In this document: piece by piece, positions 17,636-25,478 of the stretch
Numbering within the stretch: the first letter of the stretch is position 1
Layout of the letters: the number at the start of each line of letters is the position of its first letter
From: SAR324 cluster bacterium
GTDB lineage: Bacteria > SAR324 > JACQKK01
Direction of reading: 5' to 3'
Length of the DNA: 39,999 nucleotides
NCBI GenBank assembly: GCA_022574555.1
Contig: JACZRV010000021.1
Span: 1 to 39,999, forward strand
The notes under the pieces: generated by a model
Databases searched by the model: none
The model's input: the letters and a program-made list of their open reading frames with translations, nothing else
What the model was told of the DNA's origin: nothing
Program-made: the position numbers and the translations under genes

Positions 17636-20600
17636 TGCCATTGACCAGATCGTCAATTTGGCCCCACGGCTCGAGGAAGGCGATATCGCCACGATCGGAG
17701 ATATTTACCGGGCCGTCGAGTCCTTGGACGACCTTGCAGATTTCAAGAATCTTCGCGATATCCTGACGCAGCTTACCACCGCCGAAGGCGATCAATTTCG
17801 GCAATTGTACGATTCGTTGCAGCAGGTTGTTGGGGAGATTCACGGTCAGTTGACTGACGGAGGAAAGACCACTCAGAAGAAAACCTCCCCCCAAATGGCC
17901 CAGTCCGAGCCGCAGCCCGTGCCGCCTGCCACGAAACCTTCTCCGCCTGCTCAGTCTCCCGCGGCGGCAATACTTATCGAAGAGACGGAGAATACCGACG
18001 AGGTCGCCGATTTTATCGATAAGGACCTATTCCTGGAGTTCGTGGAGGAATCGCTGAGCCACCTGCAAACCATCGAACTGAACATTCTCTCCTTGGAAAC
18101 AGATCCCGATAACCGCACGTTCATCGATAATGTTTTCCGCCCGTTTCATACCATCAAAGGGGTTTCCGGATTTCTCAACCTGAAGGTTATCCACTTCATC
18201 TGTCACGCCCTGGAAAATCTCCTGGACGACGCTCGCAACGGCCAAATGACGATTACGGGTCCTATTTCCGATCTCGTGCTGGATGCCGTGGACCTGCTGA
18301 AGAACATGATCGAAACGTGCCGATCAGCCGAATCACCGGCAAAAGTGATGTCCGATTTCCGGGAGGAAGCCCAGGCATTCGCCGCCAGGATTGCGTCGGC
18401 GCGGGCGGCCGCGGTGCCGGCGCCGGAGCCCGAAGGTTCGGTAGCGGCGGAGATCGCCGAGCAACAACCGGCTGCTGATCCTGAGCCCCCGCCGCCGATT
18501 TTGGGATCGATATTGGTTGAGTCCAATGCAATCAGTCCAGAAGTATTGGACGAGGCGGTGAAACTCCAGGAGACGCAAGACGGCACCCGGTTGGGGGAAA
18601 TCCTGGTGCATGAAAAGATGGCCTCGCCCAAAATGGTCGCAAATGCTCTTCGCCGGCAGACCGAGGCCAAGAAGTCGGCGCCAGAGGAATCCAAAAGGAT
18701 CATCACTACCGGCGACTCAGGGGAAACCATCAGAGTGCGCATCAGCTTGCTCAACCAGCTCATGAACCTCGCCGGAGAACTGGTGCTGGGACGCAACCAG
18801 CTGTTGCAGACACTCGCCGGACACTCCGATCAAATCCAGGGGCTCAACGCGGTCTTGCAGCATGTGGACCGGGTTACCAGCGAGGTCCAGGAAGCGGTGA
18901 TGCAGACCCGAATGCAACCGATCGGCGGGCTCTTTTCGCGATTCCACAGGGTCGCCCGCGATCTGGCGCGCTCCCTGGGTAAGGAAATCGATCTGACTAT
19001 TTCGGGGGATCAGGTGGAGTTGGACAAGTCTCTTATCGAGGCGTTGAGCGATCCCCTGACCCATATTATTCGGAATTGCGCCGACCATGGCATCGAAGAT
19101 CCGAAAACGCGAGAGGCCCACGGAAAACCTGCTACCGGCCATATATCTCTGCGGGCGCTCCAGGAAGGGGGCAAGGTGCGCGTGATCGTTTCGGACGACG
19201 GTGCCGGGGTCAATTTGGAGCGAGTGCGGGCCAAGGCCTTGGAAAGCGGCCTCGTCGATCGCGACACGATGCAAAAGATGAGCGACAAGGAGACACTGCG
19301 CCTGTTGTTCGAGCCGGGCTTTTCCACCGCGCAGGCCGTGACGGGTGTTTCGGGCCGAGGGGTGGGGATGGATGTCGTGCGGCAAAACGTGGAAGGAATC
19401 GGCGGCACAATCGATATCGAAACCGTGCAGGGCGGTGGAACCACCATCTCCCTGGATCTCCCACTAACGTTGGCGATCATTCCCGCCTTAATCGTATTGG
19501 CGGGGGATCTTCGCTTTGCCATTCCTCAGATCAACCTCATGGAATTGGTGCACTTGGAAGGCGAAGAGGCCATGCGGGACCTGATGCACATCAGTGGCAG
19601 CAGCGTCTATCGCTTGAGGGGAGAGATGCTGCCCCTGCTCCGGCTGAGCGACGTTTTAGAATTGGAGCCCAATGAGTTGTCTGCGCGCCAGGATGCTCTG
19701 TCCATCGCGGTGTTGGCCTCGGGGCAGACTCAATTCGGACTGGTGATCGACCGCATTTACGACACCGAGGAGATCGTGGTCAAGCCCCTGGGCAATCTGC
19801 TTAAAAACCTGACCCTGTATGCCGGCGCAACCCTGATGGGAGACGGCCGGCCGGCCCTGATTCTCGACGTGGCGGGATTGGCCAACAAAGCCAACATCTC
19901 CCTGACGGAAGACCAGGACTTTGGCGCGCAGGGCACCAAAGCCGCCGAGGAAGGTGGAAGCGATGAGCAGTCGATCCTTCTGTTCACCGTCAATCCCGAC
20001 GATCAATACGCCGTGCCCCTTTCCCAAGTATCCCGTCTGGAGAAGGTTGACAGCAGTGAAATCCGGCAGGCAATCCAGGGCAAGGTCATTCCCTATCGGG
20101 ACACACTGCTACCCTTGGTGTTCCTGGAGGATTTGGTCGACGTCAGGCCGCCACCCGAAGACAGGTCCAGCGTCACCATCCTCGTCTTTGATATCGAGCG
20201 GGAAGTGGGACTGGTGGTGACCGAAATCGTCGATTCGGTCGAGGTCTCGGTGCAAATCGATTCCACGTCGCTGTCCATAAAGGGATTCACCGGCATGTCG
20301 CTCGTGCAGGATCGGCCTACCGCATTTTTGGACATCTACCAGATCATCGAGAGTGCATTTCCGGAGTGGTTCAATAATCAGAAAGCCAACATCCCCACGT
20401 CGAACAAGGAAGATATCACCATCCTTCTCGTCGAGGATTCCAGCTTTTATCGCACGGTCGAGAAAAATTACCTGAGCCAGGAAGGGTTTACCGTCCTTGA
20501 GGCCGAAGACGGGCTGCAGGCACTGAAGATTCTGAAATCCCAGCCCGTGGACTTGGTGGTCACCGACATCGAAATGCCGAACATGAACGGATTCGAGTTG

Positions 20601-20804
20601 ACGCGCCAGGTGCGGGCCACGGCAGAATGGAACGGTTTGCCCATCATCGCCGTGACCTCAATGGCGAAAGAAGAAGACCGCGAAGAAGGCAAGGAAGCTG
20701 GGATCGATTCCTATCTCGTAAAGCTCCGCCGCGAGGATCTGATCAACGAGGTGTATCATTTGCTGCCCAGGTCGCCCCGGCAAAAAGGGCGGATCGCTTC
20801 CTGA
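17616..20804 (+). CDS. cheA: CheA-type hybrid histidine kinase with extra domains
   Basis: I use the ATG at 17616 because GGTAAGAG precedes it; an ATG at 17592 is also open. The product has 1,062 residues. In order: a helical N-terminal domain (1-80), a Pro-rich linker, an Hpt domain with phospho-acceptor His178 in FHTIKG, another linker, and a segment at ~295-350 resembling the MshEN/GspE N-terminal domain (GSILVES...LGEILVHEKM). Then come the dimerisation helices (~369-440), the HATPase (N-box IIRNCADHGIEDP, then GRGVGMDVV), two CheW-like domains (~622-760 and ~785-910) and a C-terminal receiver with Asp984 in VVTDIEMP. CheA phosphorylates CheY and CheB in response to receptors. The extra CheW domain, receiver and MshEN-like insert are unusual additions. 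Confidence 0.92.
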   Translation: MKKQQADAIDQIVNLAPRLEEGDIATIGDIYRAVESLDDLADFKNLRDILTQLTTAEGDQFRQLYDSLQQVVGEIHGQLTDGGKTTQKKTSPQMAQSEPQPVPPATKPSPPAQSPAAAILIEETENTDEVADFIDKDLFLEFVEESLSHLQTIELNILSLETDPDNRTFIDNVFRPFHTIKGVSGFLNLKVIHFICHALENLLDDARNGQMTITGPISDLVLDAVDLLKNMIETCRSAESPAKVMSDFREEAQAFAARIASARAAAVPAPEPEGSVAAEIAEQQPAADPEPPPPILGSILVESNAISPEVLDEAVKLQETQDGTRLGEILVHEKMASPKMVANALRRQTEAKKSAPEESKRIITTGDSGETIRVRISLLNQLMNLAGELVLGRNQLLQTLAGHSDQIQGLNAVLQHVDRVTSEVQEAVMQTRMQPIGGLFSRFHRVARDLARSLGKEIDLTISGDQVELDKSLIEALSDPLTHIIRNCADHGIEDPKTREAHGKPATGHISLRALQEGGKVRVIVSDDGAGVNLERVRAKALESGLVDRDTMQKMSDKETLRLLFEPGFSTAQAVTGVSGRGVGMDVVRQNVEGIGGTIDIETVQGGGTTISLDLPLTLAIIPALIVLAGDLRFAIPQINLMELVHLEGEEAMRDLMHISGSSVYRLRGEMLPLLRLSDVLELEPNELSARQDALSIAVLASGQTQFGLVIDRIYDTEEIVVKPLGNLLKNLTLYAGATLMGDGRPALILDVAGLANKANISLTEDQDFGAQGTKAAEEGGSDEQSILLFTVNPDDQYAVPLSQVSRLEKVDSSEIRQAIQGKVIPYRDTLLPLVFLEDLVDVRPPPEDRSSVTILVFDIEREVGLVVTEIVDSVEVSVQIDSTSLSIKGFTGMSLVQDRPTAFLDIYQIIESAFPEWFNNQKANIPTSNKEDITILLVEDSSFYRTVEKNYLSQEGFTVLEAEDGLQALKILKSQPVDLVVTDIEMPNMNGFELTRQVRATAEWNGLPIIAVTSMAKEEDREEGKEAGIDSYLVKLRREDLINEVYHLLPRSPRQKGRIAS

Positions 20805-20833
20805 CGAAACCGACAATTGAGGAAATACCGGCC

Positions 20834-21319
20834 ATGACTGAAACGGACGTCGCAACCAACCGGTCGTTCACCCAAGACCAGGTGCAGAGGGGGGCGAAAT
20901 CTCTCCAATTCGCCACCTTCTATCTGGGTTCAGAACTTTTTGGAATCAATATCCTGCAAGTGCAGGAAATTCTGCTGAATCAGAGGATCACGCCGGTACC
21001 CCTGGCCTCCGAATACATCTTGGGGCTGATTGGCCTGAGAGGACTGATCGTCACCGCGGTCGACCTCAAACGGCGGCTGGGCTTGAGCCAGGGCGAGACG
21101 GTAGAAGAGCCCTACCAGATTGTCGTGACCTCCAACGATTCCATCGCCAGTCTCCAGGTGGACCGCATTGGCGACGTCTTGGAAATCGACGTCAATCAAT
21201 TACAGCCGCCCCCCAATTCGCTCAAGGATATCGACACCCGGTTTTTGGAAGGGATCACTATGTTAAAAAATGAAATTCTCGCTGTTTTGAATATTTCGGC
21301 GGTACTAGAAGTAAACTGA
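20834..21319 (+). CDS. cheW: Chemotaxis coupling protein CheW
   Basis: The frame is open from 20627, but the ATG at 20834 is the likely start, preceded by TTGAGGAAA and lying 29 bp after cheA. The 161-residue product is a single CheW domain: LQFATFYLGSELFGINILQV, then ILGLIGLRGLIVTAVDLKRR, then the last strand MLKNEILAVLNISAVLEV. It links CheA to receptors in the signalling array. It is the last gene of the continuous operon; a decayed copy of the same gene lies 1.1 kb downstream. Confidence 0.93.
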   Translation: MTETDVATNRSFTQDQVQRGAKSLQFATFYLGSELFGINILQVQEILLNQRITPVPLASEYILGLIGLRGLIVTAVDLKRRLGLSQGETVEEPYQIVVTSNDSIASLQVDRIGDVLEIDVNQLQPPPNSLKDIDTRFLEGITMLKNEILAVLNISAVLEVN

Positions 21320-21350
21320 CCGACTCCCGAATTACCGGTTATTCCAGTAG

Positions 21351-21386
21351 CGGATCGGCTTGACGGTGCATCCCACAGCCGATCCG
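21351..21386 (+). terminator. 10-bp inverted repeat after cheW
   Basis: CGGATCGGCT at 21351-21360 pairs perfectly with AGCCGATCCG at 21377-21386 across a 16-base loop, 32 bp after the cheW stop. Its position suggests a transcription terminator, but no T-run follows. It could instead be an insertion-sequence relic, since a transposase fragment lies 150 bp away. Confidence 0.4.
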
Positions 21387-21540
21387 AGCACCACCAGCGT
21401 TACCGATCCTCCCTGCGAGAACGATCCCCTGACGGCGGATTTCCTAAGCAATCGCACTCGCGAAGCCTCGTCGTTGGGGCGGTCCAGTCGCCCATCTTCC
21501 GGCGATCGGTATCATTGTGACCAACCAACTATATTTTGAG

Positions 21541-21743
21541 TGCGGAGAAAGAGATCGCGATTTACAACCACCGGGGCACGGCTGAACAGTGGATCAACGA
21601 GAGGGAATATGCCTTGTAAGGGAAACTGGCTTAAGCTGCACCGCTACGTCATCATACTCCTGAAATCGGCCTCCATTCACCGCTCGGCGCAAATTGAACG
21701 GTCGAACGAGCACTGTGATTTGGCCTCCACGTCCAAAATCTAG
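21541..21743 (+). mobile_element. IS1380-family transposase remnant
   Basis: One frame reads EKEIAIYNHRGTAEQWINE followed by YAL and a stop. After a frame change it continues NWLKLHRYV. IS1380-type (DDE) transposases have a closely similar C-terminal signature: YN.RGTAEQWIKE.K.AL.WTRLSC.RF. Only this C-terminal piece, broken by a stop and a frameshift, is left, about 200 bp of an element that normally spans around 1.6 kb. No terminal inverted repeats were found. The rest of 21387-21540 shows no gene. Confidence 0.6.
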
Positions 21744-22458
21744 GGATTGGAGATTCGACCAGTCGTCAAGGTGGTGCTGGCGGCTCTATCTGGGAAATGC
21801 CGGATCAAGGATATCGCCGCAATTATGGAGTCGAAATCACTATTGGAGCCAATTATGAAGTACAGTCCACAATCTAGGACCTATTACCAACCTTGGCGTT
21901 GTATTAAATGTCAGAGATTTTCCGTAGGAATGCATGGCACGCCGAACGGGTCACACCCGCTGGGCTAATGGCAAAGGCATTCAGAATTACCGACTCACGA
22001 ATATTGCCATATGCTGCGTGCGAGCCTCTGACGGCAGTTTTGCGATCCATTTGCGACCGCAAAGAATCATGGTAGCGGCAGCTCAGTTGCCTGCCTCATG
22101 TGATGCGACTGGCCGGATTACTCAAGCTCGACGAAACTCCGGAACCGCAAGGAGCTTGATCTCGACGGTCCCAACTAAGGGAATGTATGATGGTAAGGAT
22201 ATAAAGGTTTGGAACTCAGATTATTCTGGGAGTCATAGGCGTAGTCGGCGTGGTTATCTACTTGAGCGTTTTCGGGCTTATCGGAACCTTCTGCTGGGTC
22301 GAATTCACCCACGATGTGGTCGGCAACGGCCCTTAGAAGGCCCGCGACCCGATGCCTCCGGCGGCCAAAGGATATTTGCCCCTTTGACCCCGCTCAAGGA
22401 AGCGAGGCTCCCTGGGCCCATATTGGTTTTGAATACAACAGCTTAAGAATATTTCCAC
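21744..22458. other. Gene-poor decayed region
   Basis: About 700 bp with frequent stops in all frames and base composition less GC-rich than the flanking genes. The one feature with protein-like character is a short hydrophobic reading frame at 22205-22336, listed separately. Nothing else here could be assigned. Confidence 0.5.
22205..22336 (+). other. Short hydrophobic reading frame, possible membrane peptide or fragment
   Basis: An open stretch of 43 codons encodes one strongly hydrophobic segment (IILGVIGVVGVVIYLSVFGL) followed by IGTFCWVEFTHDVVG and a stop. No ATG or strong alternative start lies in frame after the preceding stop at 22202-22204; an in-frame ATG lies four codons before that stop. 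It may be the tail of a lost membrane protein or a small membrane peptide with a mutated start. The surrounding decay favours a remnant. Confidence 0.25.
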
Positions 22459-22649
22459 ATTTATCAGCGTGTGATGAGCAAGCTCCCTGCGGGACCGTAT
22501 CGGGGATGTATTAAGAATTGAAGGAAGAAATTTCGGCCTCCCCCCGATTCGCTGAAGGATATTGAAGACTGATGCTGGAGGGAGTGAGCTTGCTGAAAGA
22601 CGAGATTCTTGCCGTGCTGAATATCGCGGCGGTTATTGACGAAAATTGA
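22459..22649 (+). pseudogene. Decayed second cheW, C-terminal part
   Basis: Three frames in succession match the end of the intact CheW. SLRDRIGDVLRIE corresponds to SLQVDRIGDVLEID, then RPPPDSLKDIED to QPPPNSLKDIDT, then LEGVSLLKDEILAVLNIAAV to LEGITMLKNEILAVLNISAV. A one-base loss near 22571-22575 and another shift near 22530 break the frame. The stop at 22647-22649 aligns with the real C-terminus. Everything upstream of about residue 95 of CheW is unrecognisable. It sits just before the receptor gene, where a dedicated coupling protein would be expected. Confidence 0.8.
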
Positions 22650-22690
22650 TCCGATTTCGAAAACCCCAAATATAAGCAAAGCTCAGCTTG

Positions 22691-22696
22691 AAGGAG
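22691..22696 (+). promoter_or_regulatory. Ribosome binding site of the PAS receptor gene
   Basis: AAGGAG lies six bases before the ATG at 22703 and decides for that start over an upstream in-frame TTG at 22688. Confidence 0.75.
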
Positions 22697-22702
22697 AATC
22701 CA

Positions 22703-25375
22703 ATGTCCGATCTGGCCACTACAAATATTCCCGACCACACCGCCGAAATCGAACGCCTGACTGCCGTACTGGAAAATCTCGGTACGAACGTTCTGGTCGC
22801 CGACGCGAACCGCACGCTGATCTACATGAACCGGCGTTCCAAGGAGACCCTCACCGCCCTGGGCGATGTTCTGCAAAAAGAACTCGGTTTGACCGTCCAC
22901 GATCTGTTGGGCGGTTCCATCGACCGCTTTCACGGCGGCGCGAAGGACCGCATCTCCCGCCTGCTCGCCGATCCGAACAATCTGCCGCACAAGGCCGATA
23001 TCTTGCTGGGGGACACGATCCTATCGCTGGAGATCAACGCCATCACTTCCCTCAAAGGCGAATACATCGGCACGGTCGTCAATTGGGAGGATGTGACAGA
23101 TAAGAAGGCCATGGAGTCCGAGGTTTCCCGCATACAGAACATGGTGGAAAACGCTCCGGTCAACATCATGATGGCCGACCGCGATCTCACTCTGACCTTT
23201 CTCAACCCCAAGTCCGTGGAGACCCTGAAAACCCTGGAGCAGTACCTGCCCGACAAGGTGGACAATCTCATCGGCAAGAAAATCGACATCTTCCACAAGG
23301 ATCCCAGCTACCAGCGGGGTATCCTCAATGACCCCTCGAATCTGCCGAGGCAGGCATTTATAAAAGTGGGGCCCGAGACCTTGGACCTGCTGGTCTCGGC
23401 CATCACGGACAAGGACGGCGAGTATATCGGCCCCATGGTGACCTGGTCCGTGGTCACGCAGAAGCTGGAGGCCGAAAATGCCATGGTCCGCATCCAGAAC
23501 ATGGTGGAAAACTCGCCGGTCAACATCATGATGGCCGACCGGGACCTGAATCTGACCTACCTGAACCCCAAGTCCGTGGAGACCCTGAAGACCCTGGAGC
23601 AGTATCTGCCGGAGAAGGTGGACAATCTGCTCGGCAAGAGCATCGACATTTTCCACAAGGATCCCAGCTACCAGCGGGGCATCCTGGGCAATCCGGCCAA
23701 TCTGCCGAGGCAGGCATTGATAAAAGTGGGGCCCGAGACCTTGGATCTGCTGGTCTCGGCCATCACGGACAAGGACGGCGAGTATATCGGCCCCATGGTG
23801 ACCTGGTCCGTGGTCACCAAGAAGCTGGAAGTGGAAAACGCCATGGTGCGCATCCAGAACATGGTAGAGAATTCGCCGGTCAACATCATGATGGCGGACA
23901 GTGACCTTAACATGACTTATATGAACCCCAAGTCCAGGGAGACCCTGAAAACCCTGGAGCAATACCTGCCCTGCAAGGTGGACGAATTGATCGGCAAGAG
24001 CATCGACATCTTGCACAAGGACCCCAGCTATCAGCGGGGCATCCTGGGCAATCCGGCCAATCTGCCACGGCAGGCATTGATTAAAGTGGGGCCCGAGACG
24101 TTGGACCTGCTCGTCTCGGCCATCACGGACAAGGACGGGGAATACATCGGCCCCATGGTGACCTGGTCCATCGTGACGAAAAAACTGGAATCCGAATCCG
24201 CGCAAACGAGGCTGACCAATATGGTCGATAAGGCCGCGTTGAACATCATGATGGCTGATACAGACTTGAATATGATCTACATGAACGAGGCCTCGACAAA
24301 TACATTGCGCACCTTGCAGCAGTATTTGCCGATACCTGTGGATAAGATGGTCGGGAATACCATTGATGTCTTCCACAAGAATCCGACCTATCAGCGGGAT
24401 ATCTTGTCCAATCCGGCCAACCTGCCCCGTCACGCGGAAATTGCGGTCGGCCCCGAATGGCTGGCACTCAATGTCACGGCGATCATGGACAACGAGGGCG
24501 GCTACATCGGACCGATGGTCACCTGGTCTGTGGTCACCCGCGAAAAGCAGAATCGCGAGCGGGACGAGCAGGTGCGTACCAATGTCACCTCGATTGCCCA
24601 GGAGTTAACCCAATCTTCGGAAGGGTTGGTATCCCTGTCCAATCTGATGGCCGCGAATGCCGAGGAAAACTCCTCACAGGCCAATAATGTCACCAGCGCC
24701 GCGGAGCAGGTGAGTACCAACGTGGGCTCGGTCGCCACCGCGGTGGAGCAGATGTCCGCCACGATCGTTGAAGTCTCCAAAACGATGTCACAGAGCTCCG
24801 AGGTCACCAAGCAGGCGGTTTCGCAATCCAAGGCCGCCGGTGAGATCATCACCGAGTTGGGAGCAAGCTCCAAGGAGATCGGACAGTTCACCAAAGTGAT
24901 CTCCAATATCGCCCAGCAAACCAACATCCTGGCCCTCAACGCCTCCATCGAGGCCGCCCGGGCCGGTGAGGCGGGCAAAGGCTTTTCCGTGGTGGCCAAT
25001 GAGGTGAAGGAGTTGGCCAGGGAGACCGCCAAGGCCACCGAGGATATCACCGCCCGCATCGAGGGCATCCAACGCAACGCCGTCGACGCCGTGAACTCGA
25101 TCGACGAGATCAATCGCATCATGACCGAAGTGGACTCGCTGTCCAACACGGTCTACAGTGCCGTCGAGGAGCAGACGGCGACCACGAACGAGATTGCGCG
25201 CAGCATGAGCGAGGCCGCCTCGGGGGTGAATGACATCGTGCGCAACATCACCGGCGTGGCTGACGCGGCCCGGGACGCCAGCGAAAAAACCGGCGAAACC
25301 AAGGAATCGGCCGAATCGATGGGTGGACTGGCCGATCGACTCTCGGATATCGTCAAACTGTTCGAGCAAACCTAG
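22703..25375 (+). CDS. Soluble methyl-accepting chemotaxis protein with five tandem PAS domains
   Basis: The 890-residue protein has no membrane segment or signal peptide. Five PAS domains fill residues ~13-610; the middle three are nearly identical (motifs PVNIMMADRDL, FHKDPSYQRGIL, GPETLDLLVSAITDKDGEY, MVTWS). The C-terminal half is a receptor signalling domain with the hairpin tip IAQQTNILALNASIEAARAG followed by KGFSVVANEVKELA, and flanking helices with Glu/Gln-rich methylation sites. The PAS type, with FHK.P and a Trp in the last strand, recalls the soluble Aer2-like receptors, some of which bind heme; ligand binding here is inference. It likely reports to the CheW/CheA pair encoded upstream and is modified by CheR and CheB. 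Confidence 0.93.
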   Translation: MSDLATTNIPDHTAEIERLTAVLENLGTNVLVADANRTLIYMNRRSKETLTALGDVLQKELGLTVHDLLGGSIDRFHGGAKDRISRLLADPNNLPHKADILLGDTILSLEINAITSLKGEYIGTVVNWEDVTDKKAMESEVSRIQNMVENAPVNIMMADRDLTLTFLNPKSVETLKTLEQYLPDKVDNLIGKKIDIFHKDPSYQRGILNDPSNLPRQAFIKVGPETLDLLVSAITDKDGEYIGPMVTWSVVTQKLEAENAMVRIQNMVENSPVNIMMADRDLNLTYLNPKSVETLKTLEQYLPEKVDNLLGKSIDIFHKDPSYQRGILGNPANLPRQALIKVGPETLDLLVSAITDKDGEYIGPMVTWSVVTKKLEVENAMVRIQNMVENSPVNIMMADSDLNMTYMNPKSRETLKTLEQYLPCKVDELIGKSIDILHKDPSYQRGILGNPANLPRQALIKVGPETLDLLVSAITDKDGEYIGPMVTWSIVTKKLESESAQTRLTNMVDKAALNIMMADTDLNMIYMNEASTNTLRTLQQYLPIPVDKMVGNTIDVFHKNPTYQRDILSNPANLPRHAEIAVGPEWLALNVTAIMDNEGGYIGPMVTWSVVTREKQNRERDEQVRTNVTSIAQELTQSSEGLVSLSNLMAANAEENSSQANNVTSAAEQVSTNVGSVATAVEQMSATIVEVSKTMSQSSEVTKQAVSQSKAAGEIITELGASSKEIGQFTKVISNIAQQTNILALNASIEAARAGEAGKGFSVVANEVKELARETAKATEDITARIEGIQRNAVDAVNSIDEINRIMTEVDSLSNTVYSAVEEQTATTNEIARSMSEAASGVNDIVRNITGVADAARDASEKTGETKESAESMGGLADRLSDIVKLFEQT
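23101..24540 (+). repeat. Four 360-bp in-frame tandem repeats encoding PAS domains
   Basis: Copies start at 23101, 23461, 23821 and 24181 with an exact 360-bp (120-codon) period. The first three agree closely at DNA level over long stretches, for example the GPETLDLLVSAITDKDGEY coding segment; the fourth is more diverged. The PAS domain before them (22741-23100) is an older, more distant relative. The pattern indicates repeated in-frame duplication, the newest involving copies two and three. Confidence 0.9.
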
Positions 25376-25478
25376 GGCCGGATGTTTCATTGCGGGAGGT
25401 GAGCCGCCGATACACGATCGGACGCTCGGCTCCCGCTTCCACAACGGTTTATTGGTGGATTCGTTTGCGTATCGGACC

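Noticed and set aside
23021..24433. Minus-strand frame with strongly repetitive His/Gly-rich translation
   Set aside because: The repetition simply mirrors the 360-bp PAS repeats on the plus strand.
23101..24540. CRISPR-like or phage repeat
   Set aside because: The repeat is 360 bp, in frame and encodes PAS domains; there are no spacers.
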